Shown here one piece after another: positions 11,076 to 21,184 of a stretch of DNA of 64,000 nucleotides (within the stretch, counting starts at the first letter, position 1; each line of letters begins with the position of its first letter). The notes below the pieces were generated by a model. That model was not told where the DNA came from. It made no database searches and saw only the letters and a program-made list of their open reading frames with translations. Origin of the DNA: Paralithodes platypus (taxonomy: Eukaryota > Arthropoda > Malacostraca > Decapoda > Lithodidae); assembly GCA_032716605.1 (NCBI GenBank), contig CM064492.1:49327406-49391405 (forward strand), written 5' to 3'. The translations under genes were made by a program, and so were the position numbers.

Positions 11076-11706
11076 TTACACTACCCCCGGATACTCCCGG
11101 TTGACTCCGTTTTTTGAACGGAAATCATTGACTGCATCGTTCAGCAGACGACCTAGACGTGCAGCTCCTACTTCATTGAGATGTACACCATCTCCTGAAA
11201 ACAAAGATTTATCATAGTAAAAATGATCCCACGTGTCGACAAAGCCGATGTCCTCCTCCCTGCAGAGTTTGGCTAGTCGGCGATTTGTACTGGTAGCTAT
11301 GTTGTAGAATCGGTTTTCTACATCAATCCGGGGAACAATTCCTGAAATTAAGATTCTATTAGATTTTTCCTTGAAGGACCTGATCAGCCGCTGGTACTTG
11401 CAAAGTAGTTCCTCTGACCGCGTCCGTTGGACATCGTTAGATCCAACGTGGATGACGTACGTAGTGCTTGCAGGGGCAAGCCTGGAAACCTCTTCCACAG
11501 CCGCAACAATGTCGTCCACGCCGCCACCTGGGATACAGAATCGCTTTCTGGTCCTGGGTGCCCTGGCGCAGAACTCAGTTAATTGGCCACGGACCATGGA
11601 GTCGCCCACAATCCGAACTTCTTCCGTTTCCTCTTCCTCGTCAATAGCAAGAATTTTGAAGCGGTTTTGGCATGTTGTCGGGATGACCTTCCTGGTACTG
11701 GTCAGG
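11076..11706 (-). pseudogene. CR1-B ORF1: SGNH-hydrolase (esterase-like) protein, 5'-truncated
   Basis: ORF1 of a CR1 element with an esterase-like domain, as described for several CR1 lineages; its role there is uncertain (RNA/lipid association has been proposed). All four SGNH blocks are visible: 'GDSMVRG' (Ser), 'CIPGGGVDD' (Gly), 'VIHVGSNDVQ' (Asn) and 'GDGVHLNEVGAARLG' (Asp/His). The usual ATG is not in the element: the frame is open from a residue run ending 'CQNRFKILA' and an acidic EEEE stretch up to 11706, where the satellite begins, so the N-terminus is lost. An internal ATG at 11609 would start at the GDSM motif. Ends with a stop at 11076. The domain is intact and in one frame, unlike ORF2 of the same copy. 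Confidence 0.85.
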
Positions 11707-12905
11707 GAGGGATGAGGAAGGGATGAGGAAGGAAGGAAGGAGTGTGAGGGATGAGGAAGGAAGAAGTGTGAGGGATGAGGAAGGTAGGAAGGAAGGAGTG
11801 TGAGGGATGAGGAAAGAAGGAAGGAGTGTGAGGGATGAGGAAGGAAGGAAGGAGTGTGAGGGATGAGGAAGGGATGAGGAGGGATGAGGAAGGAAGGAAG
11901 GAGTGTGAGGGATGAGGAAGGAAGAAGTGTGAGGGATGAGGAAGGAAGGAAGGAGTGTGAGGGATGAGGATGGAAGGAAGGAAGGAAGGAGTGTGAGGGA
12001 TGAGGAAGGAAGGAGTGTGAGGGATGAGGAAAGAAGGAAGGAGTGTGAGGGATGAGGAAAGAAGGAAGGAGTGTGAGGGATGAGGAAGGAAGGAGTGTGA
12101 GGGATGAGGAAGGAGTGTGAGGGATGAGGAAGGAAGGAAGGAAGGAGTGTGAGGGATGAGGAAGGGAGGAAGGAGTGTGAGGGATGAGAAAGGAAGGAAG
12201 GAGTGTGAGGGATGAGGAAGGAAGGAAGGAGTGTGAGGGATGAGGAAGGAAGGAGTGTGAGGGATGAGGAAGGAAGGAAGGAAGGAGTGTGATGGATGAG
12301 GAAGGAAGGATGGAAGGAGTGTGAGGGATGAGGAAGGAAGGAGTGTGAGGGATGAGGAAGGAAGGAAGGAAGGAAGGAATGTGAGGGATGAGGAAAGAAG
12401 GAATGTGAGGGATGAGGAAGGAAGGCAGGAATGTGAGGGATGAGAATGGAAGGGAGGGAAGGAGTGTGATGGATGAGGAAGGAAGGAGTGTGAGGGATGA
12501 GGAAAGAAGGAAGGAAGGAGTATGAGGGATGAGGAAGGAAGGAATGTGAGGGATGAGGAAGGAAGGCAGGAATGTGAGGGATGAGAATGGAAGGGAGGGA
12601 AGGAGTGTGATGGATGAGGAAGGATTGAAGGAGTGTGAGGGATGAGGAAGGAAGGAAGGAATGTGAGGGATGAGGAAAGAAGGAAGGAAGGAGTGTGAGG
12701 GATGAGGAAGGAAAGAAGGAAGGAATGTGAGGGATAAGGAAGGAAGGAGTGTGAGGGATGAGGAAGGAAAGAAGGAAGGAATGTGAGGGATGAGGAAGGA
12801 AGGCAGGAATGTGAGGGATGAGAAAGGAAGGGAGGGAAGGAGTGTGAGGGATGAGGAAGGAAGGAAGGAAGGAATGTGAGGGATGAGGAAGGAAGGAAGG
12901 GACGG
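11707..12905. repeat. GGAA-type satellite, third block
   Basis: Same 28-bp family as 5918-8000, about 45 units. It is more variable and has larger duplicated sub-blocks: a block with 'gaaggcaggaatgtgag', 'gagaatggaagggaggg' and 'gtgtgatggatgagg' occurs near 12420-12480 and again near 12560-12615, with a further variant at 12790-12840. Reading frames across it are repeat translations only. Confidence 0.95.
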
Positions 12906-13520
12906 GCAAGAAAATGAAGAATAAGGAAGGAAGGGAAGAATAGTGAGAAGGAAGGGAAGGGAAGGAAGGAGTGTGAAGAGTGAAGAAGGAAAATTATAGG
13001 AACGGAACGGAACGAACGTAGGAAAGAAAGAAGAATATGAAAGGAAGGCAGGAATAATAGGAAAGGAGGGAAGGAAGTATACTGTAGGAACGGAACGGAA
13101 AGAAGGAAATAAGGAAGAATAGGAAAGGAATGAATGAATGAATGAATGAAGGAAGGAAGGAAGGAAGAAAGGGAGAATAGGAAAGGAAGGAAGAATATGA
13201 AAGGAAGGAAGAAAGAACAGGAAAGGAAGGAAGGAAGGAAAGAATGCAGGAAGAATAGGAAAGGAATGAATGAATGAAGGAAGGAAGGAAGGATGGAAGA
13301 ATAGGAAGGAAGGAAAGAGTGGGTGGATGAGGAAGGAAAGAAGGAAGGGAAAGAAGAGAAGGAGTGTGAAGGATGTGGAAGGAAAGACGGAAGTATAGGA
13401 ACGGAAAGGAAGGAAGGAAGGACAAAAATAGGAAAGGAGGAAGGAAAGAAGGAAGAATATGAATGAAGGAAAGAAGGATGGAAGAAAAGAAAGAAGGAAG
13501 GGATAAGGAAGGAATGGAAG
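12906..13520. repeat. Decayed GGAA/GAATGAAT tetranucleotide tract
   Basis: Purine-rich sequence of irregular GGAA, GAAT and 'aacggaacgga' words without the 'gtgtgagggatgag' spacer. It forms the frayed edge of the satellite. No gene. Confidence 0.85.
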
Positions 13521-13818
13521 GGGGAGCGGTAGAGGTTGGAATTAGATTGGTGTGGTAATGAAATGGCAGACCAGCTGATGGGACAGTAATATCGGGAATG
13601 GAGGCTTGGGTGGGAGGGAGATGGCACACTAGGTTTCTGCAGGGAGAATACCGCTATATTAACTTAATTCAATCGCCATATTGCTTACTGATGCTCGTGT
13701 GTTGTCAATCTGCCAATATTGTTAGTGTATCTAATAAAATACTGTATTACTACTACTACTACTACTACTATACCCTGTTCCAAGTAGGTAGGCCAGAAAT
13801 CGTGAATCATAACCTTTA
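13521..13818. other. Short non-repetitive stretch with a (TAC)n microsatellite
   Basis: Moderately complex sequence with no recognised gene. It includes a (TAC)n run at about 13747-13771. Nothing else can be supported. Confidence 0.5.
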
Positions 13819-14035
13819 AGCCCGTTTCAAACGAGCGCTTTTTCCCTAAACATTTATCCTCAACACGTCTGGTCTGGCAGCTTATGAAGTCAACATTTAA
13901 AATATGTCGGTTATTAGCTACATTCATCTACCACCAGTCTAGTTTACGATACCAGTGCAAAATATTCCAAAAATGTTGCCAGAAAAATGTTGATCATCGA
14001 ATGTTGACAATAAAAGCTCTCGTGTGATACCGGCT
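13819..14035. mobile_element. MITE with TTA target duplication (Harbinger-like)
   Basis: Ends AGCCCGTTTCAAACGAG and, in reverse, AGCCGGTATCACACGAG form an imperfect ~28-bp terminal inverted repeat, each flanked by TTA (13816-13818 and 14036-14038). A 3-bp TTA duplication is the PIF/Harbinger habit. The terminal sequence resembles the MITE at 17527-17759. Non-coding, 217 bp. Confidence 0.65.
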
Positions 14036-14160
14036 TTATCTAAAAAAAAGGGCTAGAGTAAATGGGCTGTAAATGTCCACACCTATTCCCTGGCTAACAT
14101 TTCTAACATTTGGGAACATCTCCCCATAGAGAAATGTGGAGAGAGAGAGAGAGCGAGAGC

Positions 14161-14191
<31 letters not shown>

Positions 14192-14499
14192 GCACAATCG
14201 TATCAGTGGATTGTAGACGCCAGGGCTGAAGAGTGATGGTGGTCAAAAGTATATACGAGGAAAGGATGTTGTGGCCATGTTGTTTACTACCTTACACCGT
14301 CTACATAAACATATAGACTGCTTTTAATTACATACACTCACACATGCACTCCTATTTAAATAGACACACACTCATATTCACACACACACACACACACACA
14401 CATTGTAGTTTCCATATTGTTCTTTGTTCGCTTTTCAATATACCTGTAATTTAGTTGTTAAGCATAAAATATACCACATATTACATATACATACACGCA

Positions 14500-14559
<60 letters not shown>

Positions 14560-14980
14560 TTTTTCTTTTTCTTATACCAGTATTTTTTTTCCTCCCGTAA
14601 TCACCACTATAACAAGAAGCTGTCTTCTTTTGTCCTGTGTCAAGTTGTCAATAACAACTCTCTGATGTTCCTATCTCTCTTTAAATCTCTAGTCTTTCTT
14701 CCTGTCTCTCTTTCAACCTCATACATGTAAAGTTGGCCACTTTAGTTTGTTTCCACGCCATGATTTGATGTACAGTCACTTATACAAATTCGTTGGCAAC
14801 CTGTGTTTTTCAGTATGCAATTATAACTCTCGTAATTGATCTTTGGATAGAACTTGCTTTTCAATAAATAGTTTATATAGTTTTGTGGTTGATGTATAGA
14901 AAATTATACGAATACATTCGTTTCCAGAGATACACTTCCATAAATACAAATAGGCGAGGTCCACGAATGTTTACGAGTGA
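14036..14980. other. Intergenic stretch with microsatellites
   Basis: Contains (GA)n followed by (G)n at about 14143-14192, (CA)n at about 14377-14402 and (TA)n then T-rich sequence at about 14502-14575. The remainder is AT-rich with no supported gene or repeat family. Confidence 0.6.
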
Positions 14981-14985
14981 CTGTA

Positions 14986-15193
14986 CCGTAGCGCTAATAA
15001 GTCATGTCTCGGCTGTCATTACGTGTGGCTCGCTCTGTGCTGTATTAATGTCTGTCGGATGTTGAATAGGATAGGTAAGTGTAGGAACATGTTGGTATAT
15101 CTCACTCAAAAAGAAATCATGTGTAAATATTGCGGATACCAATTATTTATCAAAACAGAATTGGTGCCGATTCATCATTTATTAGGCCGACTG
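14986..15193 (+). mobile_element. Mariner-like MITE, copy 1
   Basis: Left end 'ccgtagcgctaataagtcat' and right end (reverse) 'cagtcggcctaataaatgat' are inverted repeats, flanked by TA (14984-14985, 15194-15195). TA duplications and a CAGT start point to Tc1/mariner-type mobilisation. The same element occurs at 16066-16275 (reverse) and 16278-16491. Internal shared words include 'ggctcgctctgtgctgta' and 'gtgtaggaacatgtt'. No transposase. Confidence 0.65.
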
Positions 15194-15221
15194 TACCGTA
15201 TGGCACGACACATACAAGAAT

Positions 15222-15281
15222 AATGATAGCATAGTACCGTTAATGATAGCATAGTACCGTTAATGATAGCATAGTACCGTT
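15222..15281. repeat. Three tandem copies of a 20-bp unit
   Basis: 'taatgatagcatagtaccgt' occurs three times head to tail without mismatch, just downstream of a mariner-like MITE. Confidence 0.9.
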
Positions 15282-15534
15282 AATTAGCAATATTTTTTAA
15301 CTTCCCCCCATTATTTTTTGTTTATAGATTGATAAAAAGACAGATTCAAAGTGCGTTAGGGTAAAAATGTCTGGACAAACGAAGCTTGAAGAAGTCTAAG
15401 TCATAGGATGTGGGAAAAAAAGAGATTGAGGGAGAGAGTTCCGGAGCTTACTTGTTGAGTTGAAAAAAGACTGGGAAGATTGACTTCTATTATCAGGGTA
15501 GACTAGGATTCTAAGTGTTTTTATTGCAGTTTCC

Positions 15535-15580
<46 letters not shown>

Positions 15581-15805
15581 CACCAAACTCCCCTCCTAAT
15601 ATCCTTTCTTTTCTCTCATAGTTTTTCCCTCTCAGCCTCCGCAGACATTCCTTGGCGGTATTATCCCCGCTTCCGATAACCCCGCAAAAAACAACGACGA
15701 AGAAAAATGCCCCTGAAAATGTCGTTCGCTCGCACAATGGAAGTTCTGTGCATAATTAGCCGTACCTTGGGTGCTTAATGAAGTGGTCTTCTTCGCGAAT
15801 CCCTA
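15282..15805. other. Intergenic stretch with (C)n(CT)n microsatellite
   Basis: A (C)12-like run followed by (CT)n at about 15531-15577. The rest shows no gene. Includes a short Ser/Glu-type sequence 'gagttccggagcttact' that resembles the 3' part of the non-LTR element at 22661 (about 15435-15490), possibly a very old fragment. Confidence 0.45.
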
Positions 15806-16014
15806 ACTCTTTTAGTACCAATGCCGTCTTTTTAACTGTATTCTAATTTAGACGATTTTGTGCAGTTTACGAAGGATCTGTGGTAGTATAAAGGCTTAAG
15901 TGAGATAGTTCGAAGCTTGTTAATTGCTGGATGCACTTTTCAAATTTAATGAAATCGTCTAATAGTAGCCAGAATAAAGTTAAAAGAAAGACACCAGTAC
16001 TGAAATAGTTTAAA
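15806..16014. mobile_element. T3-family MITE, diverged
   Basis: Ends 'aactcttttagtacc' and, reversed, 'aactatttcagtact' are inverted repeats. The internal halves carry the T3 words 'tagacgattttgtgcag', 'gaaggatctgtggta' and 'gtagccagaataaag', so the element is roughly palindromic. Non-coding. Confidence 0.6.
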
Positions 16015-16065
16015 CAGCGAGCACAGACAACCGTTCAGCTGTACGCCATTTTGGGGATGCACGTA

Positions 16066-16275
16066 CAGTCGGCCTAATAAGTGATGTCTCGGCACCAAGT
16101 ACATGTTGATCCATAATTGGTTTCAGCAACATTTAAACTTAATTTATTCATTTGGAGGGGGATATACAAACCTATTCCTACAGCTACCCACCCTATTCTT
16201 CATCTGGCAGACATTGTTACAGCACAGAGCGAGCCAAATATAAGGACAGGTGAGACATGACTATTAGCGCCACCG
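16066..16275 (-). mobile_element. Mariner-like MITE, copy 2 (head-to-head with copy 3)
   Basis: Begins 'cagtcggcctaataagtgat' after TA at 16064-16065 and ends 'ctattagcgccaccg' before TA at 16276-16277. Reverse orientation relative to copies 1 and 3. It shares its right TA with copy 3. Confidence 0.65.
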
Positions 16276-16277
16276 TA

Positions 16278-16491
16278 CAGCAGCGCCAATAATTCATGTA
16301 TTAGCTGTCTTTACGTTTGGCTCGCTCTGTGCTGTAATAATGTCTGTCAGATTTTAAATGGGGTGGGTAAGTGTAGGAACATGTTTGTATATCTCACTCG
16401 AAATGAATAAATCAAGCTTAGATAATGCGGATACCAATAATTATTGATCAAAATATACTTGGTGACGAGACATCACTTATTTGGCCGACTG
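16278..16491 (+). mobile_element. Mariner-like MITE, copy 3
   Basis: Starts directly after the TA that ends copy 2 and ends 'ttggccgactg' followed by TA (16492-16493). Contains 'ggctcgctctgtgctgtaa' and 'gtgtaggaacatgtttgta' as in copy 1. The two elements together make a ~425-bp palindrome. Confidence 0.65.
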
Positions 16492-16649
16492 TATAGTATA
16501 TAGCATTACAAGCACTGATAATCTTCAACATATCCTGATGTTCAAACACTGAATAATGTAATCGAGGGATAAATAAAAGCTTGTCGATCTCTATTAAATA
16601 AGCTGATGGACAAAATCCATAAATTAAGGAATAGTATTATAGGTCAAGC

Positions 16650-16881
16650 AATTGACCACTTGCGAGTTTCAGCCTTTAAAGAAGTTGGAGCTGTAGACAT
16701 CGATAGTAAATATAAACGCAATATTATTGTAGGTTTCTGATGGCTGAAAAGTACTGTATGTAAAATTGGGTTTTATGAATTTATATATGAACTACAACCG
16801 TATTTTAGCTAGTAATTCTGCTAAATATCGGTGTCTACAACTCCAACTTCCTTATAGAACGAAACTCGCAAGTGGTCAATT
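16650..16881. mobile_element. MITE with long terminal inverted repeats (AATTGACCAC family)
   Basis: Both ends read 'aattgaccacttgcgagttt' inwards; with mismatches the inverted repeat runs on through 'aagttggag' and 'gtagacatcgata' for about 55 bp. Flanking AGC on both sides (16647-16649, 16882-16884) may be a 3-bp target duplication. Two further copies stand at 33579-34025. Confidence 0.75.
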
Positions 16882-16900
16882 AGCTAAGGTTTAGTATTTC

Positions 16901-17217
16901 TTAAGGGGGGGATGGGTCGCTTTTCTGGACCCTTTTCTCCCTCGTATTTAGCTACGTTAGTTTTGATATTATAAGACGTTTGGCCCATTAGTTTGGCGAT
17001 TTTAACTCCTTTCGCCTCATTTCGTTGTCAATTTGAAGACCATCCGTGCCATTTAGGTGTCGATTTTTTCCTGGCGAGCGATAGCTCGCCAGGGGGGGGG
17101 GGGGGGTCTAGGGGTGTTTTTTTAAAGCTTGATGGAGGTATAGCGAGGAAACTAATAAATAATACATGAATGCATAGAAAAAACAGGAAAAAAAAACCCC
17201 AGCCACTAGCCCCTTAA
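16901..17217 (+). mobile_element. T2-family TTAA MITE
   Basis: TTAA (16901-16904) then 'ggggggatgggtcgct'; ends 'cactagccccttaa' (TTAA 17214-17217). It has the T2 order: 'ttaagacgtttggccca', 'ccatttaggtgtcgatt', 'ggcgagcgatagctcgcc', then 'gcttgatggaggt'. The usual GGCCTTCGGCC palindrome is missing, replaced by a (G)n run at about 17093-17106. Confidence 0.8.
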
Positions 17218-17526
17218 GGATCTTAGTTTTAGTGAAATATCTCAAGTAGGCCTATTGAGTCGAGCTTGAATAATATTAGTCATGTGCTAATGAACTGACT
17301 AACAATATTGATTCCAGTCCGATATCTTCCATGCACTACAACGGAATAATGAAATGTTTGGCAAGTTGCAAGTAATTACCTTGTAAGGGGAATTTGCATA
17401 AATACCACGATATACTATTTTGTGTTCGTCAATTTTAAAACTTTTATGACGAACTAATTGACTTCTACAACTAGCACTGTGTAATTATTTGAATGATTTC
17501 ACACGCGATTTAACAATTATGGCTTA
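17218..17526. other. AT-rich intergenic stretch
   Basis: No gene, repeat family or structured element recognised. Confidence 0.5.
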
Positions 17527-17759
17527 AGCTCGGTTCACACATACACGTTCTAGTCCCGTCCGGCCCCGACCTCTTAATAAAAAGTGCCTAGGCTGCGTCC
17601 TTTTTATGCATGCATAAAATAATCCGTGTGGTTCGGGGCAACTGCCAGAAAACGTGTTATGCCGGGACACCCACGGGACATATACGGACACACACACACA
17701 AGTTATGTTATTGGTCTGGGCCGGACGGGACGTTAGAACGTGTATGTGTGAACCGAGCT
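17527..17759. mobile_element. MITE with TTA target duplication (Harbinger-like)
   Basis: The ~40-bp terminal inverted repeats begin 'agctcggttcacacatacac' on both strands and extend through 'gttcta' and 'gtcccgtccggccc'. TTA stands immediately outside each end (17524-17526, 17760-17762). Both the 3-bp TTA duplication and the ends (cf. AGCCCGTTTCA at 13819) suggest PIF/Harbinger. Non-coding, 233 bp, near-intact ends. Confidence 0.8.
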
Positions 17760-18455
17760 TTAGAGTCTTAGACAAAAGGCTGGACTAAAAAATATTAGTA
17801 ACTTTTACTATCAGCAGATAGCAATATCAAATTCATACAATCAATGTGCTCGATAACAATGATGTGCAGTTATTTCACTGTTCCCAGTGGTGAACATGAA
17901 TAAGGACCAAAATGTCGAAAGTTGTCCAGTCCCCAACACGCTCAGGCTCGCTCGCTCTCTCTCTCTCTCTCTTCCCCCCCCCCCCCTGTCTCTCTCCCTC
18001 CCTTCTTCTCTCTCTCTTTCTCTCTCTTACCTATCTTTTACCTCCATAGTTTCCGGATACTTCCTTTTAACTTATGTATTCCATTCCTGGACAAATTAGT
18101 AGGGGAAAACTTTAAAAAATAGCAAGGAGGACAGCTCTCTACCTTTTACACTTCAACTATGCTCTTTCTTTCCTACTCTCTAATTCTTAAGATAATTCAC
18201 ACATCCCCAACCTGCCTATCCCCCCTCAACTTCAACTTTGCATACCAAGCCCTCTCCACCACTGCTCGGGACTTTTGCTTCCCTTCGCTATTCACCTCAG
18301 AGTACTCCAGGCAAGGCTTTCTTCTGGCTGGCAAGGGATTTATCGTTGTTAAAAAATGTCATGCTAATTCACTCAGCAAAACACTCGCACACTCTCTAGG
18401 TACACTCGGATAGCATAGTCTCTAGCCCACCCCACTCTGGCAAAAGGTGAAGGGG
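17760..18455. other. Intergenic stretch with (CT)n/(C)n tract
   Basis: (CT)n, (C)n and CTCTCT runs at about 17953-18028. No gene recognised elsewhere; short open frames lack any recognisable feature. Confidence 0.5.
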
Positions 18456-18782
18456 TTAATATATTTTTAAGTTTCCTCGCTAGACCTCCATCAAGCTTAG
18501 AAAAAAAAACCCTAGACTCCCTTTCAAGATAGATTTGTAAATTTTTCGGTAGAAAAATGTGCCGGCCGAAGGCCGATACCTTCTAAAATTAGAGGCTCGC
18601 TATCGCTCGCCAGGAAAAAAATCGACATCTAATGGACACGAAAGGCCTTAATATTGACAACAAATGAGGCGTAAGGTCTCAACATCGCCAAACTAACGGA
18701 ACGAACGTCTTAAAACCTCAAAACTAATATGCTAAACATGAGGGAGAAGGGGGTCCAGAAAAAGCGAGTACCACTCCCTTAC
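18456..18782 (-). mobile_element. T2-family TTAA MITE
   Basis: TTAA at 18456-18459; the opposite end is TTAC at 18779-18782 (one change from TTAA). Carries 'tagacctccatcaagctt', 'gccggccgaaggccg', 'ggctcgctatcgctcgcca' and 'gaacgtcttaaaacctc'. Next to it, 18779-18852 is a T3 remnant ending 'gccggtacaaaaggggttaa'. Confidence 0.8.
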
Positions 18783-18968
18783 ACTGTACAGCATCATCTA
18801 CATATAACAAGCTTAAAATGAAAAAAGACGTCGCCGGTACAAAAGGGGTTAAAATTAAGTATATTAGTCGAAAATGGTAAATGCAATTAAAACTCACAAT
18901 AATAATGAAACACAAAATCAAAACAAAATCATATTAACCGTCACACCAGGTTTAGTATAAAATACATG

Positions 18969-19077
18969 TTAAGGAGGAAATAGTAGCTTTTTTTAAACTC
19001 CCTTCTCCCTCATGTTTAGCATATTAGTTTTGAGATTTTAAGACGTTCGTTCGTTCCGTTAGTTGGGCGATTTTAAA
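18969..19077 (+). mobile_element. T2-family MITE fragment
   Basis: TTAA (18969-18972) then 'ggaggaaatagtagct', 'ccctcatgtttagc' and 'gttagttgggcgatttt'. It breaks off at about 19077, so only the first third is present. Confidence 0.65.
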
Positions 19078-19393
19078 GATGAAATCCAGGGATGAAACCT
19101 ATTCAAATTACAATGTCCATTGGGATCTGCTTGGTTTTAGGGATGTGATACTGAAGAACTTTCATCAATGTGTCTTAACAGCAAAGAAATATAGCTTATC
19201 TAACTTATTTTATGTGGCGAGCACTGGCGTCAATGGCGGCAACACTCGACATGGGAATATGGGTGAATCTGTGGTATTTTTTTATGTGAGAAACTCTTAT
19301 AAATTGTATAAATATTTACAGCTCAACATTTGGCTTCACAACTATCTAGTCAAGGGACCGCGATATATAACTTGAATAAAAACGATATTATCA

Positions 19394-19882
19394 TTAACAC
19401 CTTACCAGCGGGCCCATCAGTTTTTTTCCACTACGCGTCCAGCGTTTTTTTTGTTACCATAAATGGCCTTGTTTCCGTGCTCTTTTTCATGCATAAACAA
19501 GAGCCAGAGCGTAATACAATTATGTATCCCTGAAAGGGCATTAATTGAGCTTTCCAATGACATCTGAACCATCCTTCTACGATCACTGGTTATCTTGCAA
19601 CGATCGTGCAACCGAAGGGCAAAATCGCTAAAATACGGTCATTTCATTATATAATTACGTATGTAGCGAGGGACGGAGGGTGGATGTGTGTGGAGTAGAT
19701 GTCAGTAGGCCCACGGCAGCCGTGGCGAGCGGTCATGAGGCAACCTACGCTCCTCCCGTCGCTCGTCTCTCTCTCGGAGCCAATATTGTGCCAATATTGC
19801 ACACAGACTTAAGTCGGGCCCCGCCACATAGTCCAGATTTTTCGATACGGACTTAAGTCGGGCCCCGATAGACAGGGGTTAA
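19394..19882 (-). mobile_element. T1-family TTAA MITE (diverged)
   Basis: TTAA at 19394-19397 and 19879-19882. Inside the left end is 'caccttaccagcgggc'; the right end reads 'ttaacccctgtctatcgggg' in reverse. The core is the T1 hallmark: 'cctgaaagggcat', 'gagctttccaatgacat', then 'gtgcaaccgaagggc', and 'cggcagccgtggcgagcg'. 489 bp, non-coding. TTAA target and CCCT-type ends suggest a piggyBac-mobilised element. Confidence 0.8.
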
Positions 19883-20295
19883 GAAATAGGCCTTACAAGC
19901 GACCTCCCTTAACTCTGGATCAGTTTAAACACTCCCAAACATTGGTTGTATGTTTATTGTTGGAAAGATGGGATTATGTTTTGATGTGCACCACATCTTC
20001 AGGACGTTGTTCGATCTTTTGCAGAGCTTGAATGTTGAATTGAAAGGTATTAATTACGAAAAACAGTCCTGACAGTCCAGGACTGCATGTGTTGCTTACA
20101 AACTGCCTCTCCATGCAATGTCGTCACTCCCGATCAGCTGAAGTCGTCCAGCTGATCGCCGAGAATGCCAACGACGTTATATATTAGTATTTTGTCTGGA
20201 GTTTAATGGAATTATATCGATATTGCCCATATACATATTACAGTATATTCATGCCAAGTTATGACCCTGCATTAATCATAATTTTTTCGTTCATT

Positions 20296-20585
20296 CCTGT
20301 AGTTCACCTTTAAGACCTTTCGCCTCACTTTTTTGTCAATATTCAGACCTTTTGTGCTATTTAGGTGTCGATATTTTCCTGGCGAGTGATAGCGAGCCTG
20401 TAATTTTAGAAGGAACAGGCCTTCGGCCGGGACATTTTGCATCCAAAAAATTTATAAATTTGTCTTGAAAGGGGGCTTAGGGGGTGTTTTTTTTAAGCCT
20501 GATGGAAGTCTAGCGATGAAAGTAAAAAAATATATGAACATATAAATGTAGACCAACAAAACAAGCACTACCGGTACCCCCTTAA
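20296..20585 (+). mobile_element. T2-family MITE, left end missing
   Basis: Starts within 'gttcacctttaagaccttt', then 'ttaggtgtcgatattttcc', 'ggcgagtgatagcgagcc', 'caggccttcggccggg' and 'gcctgatggaagtctagcg', ending 'ggtacccccttaa' (TTAA 20582-20585). Confidence 0.7.
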
Positions 20586-20814
20586 TTTATCTATATATCA
20601 CACCGGTATATACAAAATATATACTGTATGTCCAGGAATTATCAGTTGGGGTGTGAAGTCCAATCTCGCTCATATTTACATACCACTACTGAAAAACTGC
20701 TGTGGATTTATTCAACCATAGTGCAACAGCATTTATCATACAGGGGTTTTGAATTCGTTGGTTTTCGTTTGACTGATGTGTTTCTCTTTACACCAATAAT
20801 AAATGTGGATATAT

Positions 20815-21020
20815 ACACCATATGAGGAGGAGCAATTTATTGACAACGTTCCGCATATAGTTTCATCAGGCCAATGATTGATATAAGCGTATGTCCGGGA
20901 GATTGATATAAGCGTATGTCCGGGAGATTGGCCTAATGAAGTTATATGTCCGGGAGATTGGCCTAATGAAGTTATATGCGAAACATTGTCAATAAAGTGT
21001 GCCTCCTCATATGGTGTTTA
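20815..21020. repeat. Inverted repeat with a tandem core
   Basis: Two ~60-bp arms, 20815-20876 and 20957-21017, are reverse complements with a few mismatches (acaccatatgaggagg outermost, then 'ttattgacaa', 'cgcatata', 'ggccaat' innermost). Between them are about three copies of a 30-38-bp unit, 'gtccgggagattg' + 'atataagcgtat' or 'gcctaatgaagttatat'. Looks like a fold-back MITE whose loop has expanded. Confidence 0.75.
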
Positions 21021-21122
21021 TATTCTGTCTACTTTTCTAAGCATATTTTTATGAATAACAAATGTAGTTACATAAAGTTTGGCAATTCTCCACACGTGCC
21101 AGCGTTGTGTAAAGGATATCAG

Positions 21123-21123
<1 letters not shown>

Positions 21124-21182
<59 letters not shown>
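21124..21182. repeat. (TA)n microsatellite
   Basis: Pure alternating AT for ~58 bp. It abuts the truncated 5' end of the non-LTR fragment at 21183. Confidence 0.95.

Positions 21183-21184
<2 letters not shown>

Larger units (their letters stand above)
8001..11706 (-). mobile_element. CR1-type LINE copy B (lacks only the 5' end)
   Basis: Minus-strand CR1 element. From the low coordinate it has the 3' tail (a single 'ggagtacaaa' unit), 3' UTR (8001-8210), RT, endonuclease, then the SGNH-esterase ORF1, truncated at 11706 where it meets the satellite. Its 3' junction with the satellite is the same as that of copy A. Both sides of the element are the same 28-bp satellite. Confidence 0.92.

Noticed and set aside
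11641..13627. 422- and 641-codon minus-strand frames
   Set aside because: Satellite and GGAA tract translations; no non-repetitive domain.
19079..19375. 98-codon plus-strand frame
   Set aside because: Starts within a T2 fragment, no recognisable domain, length unremarkable for this much AT-rich sequence.
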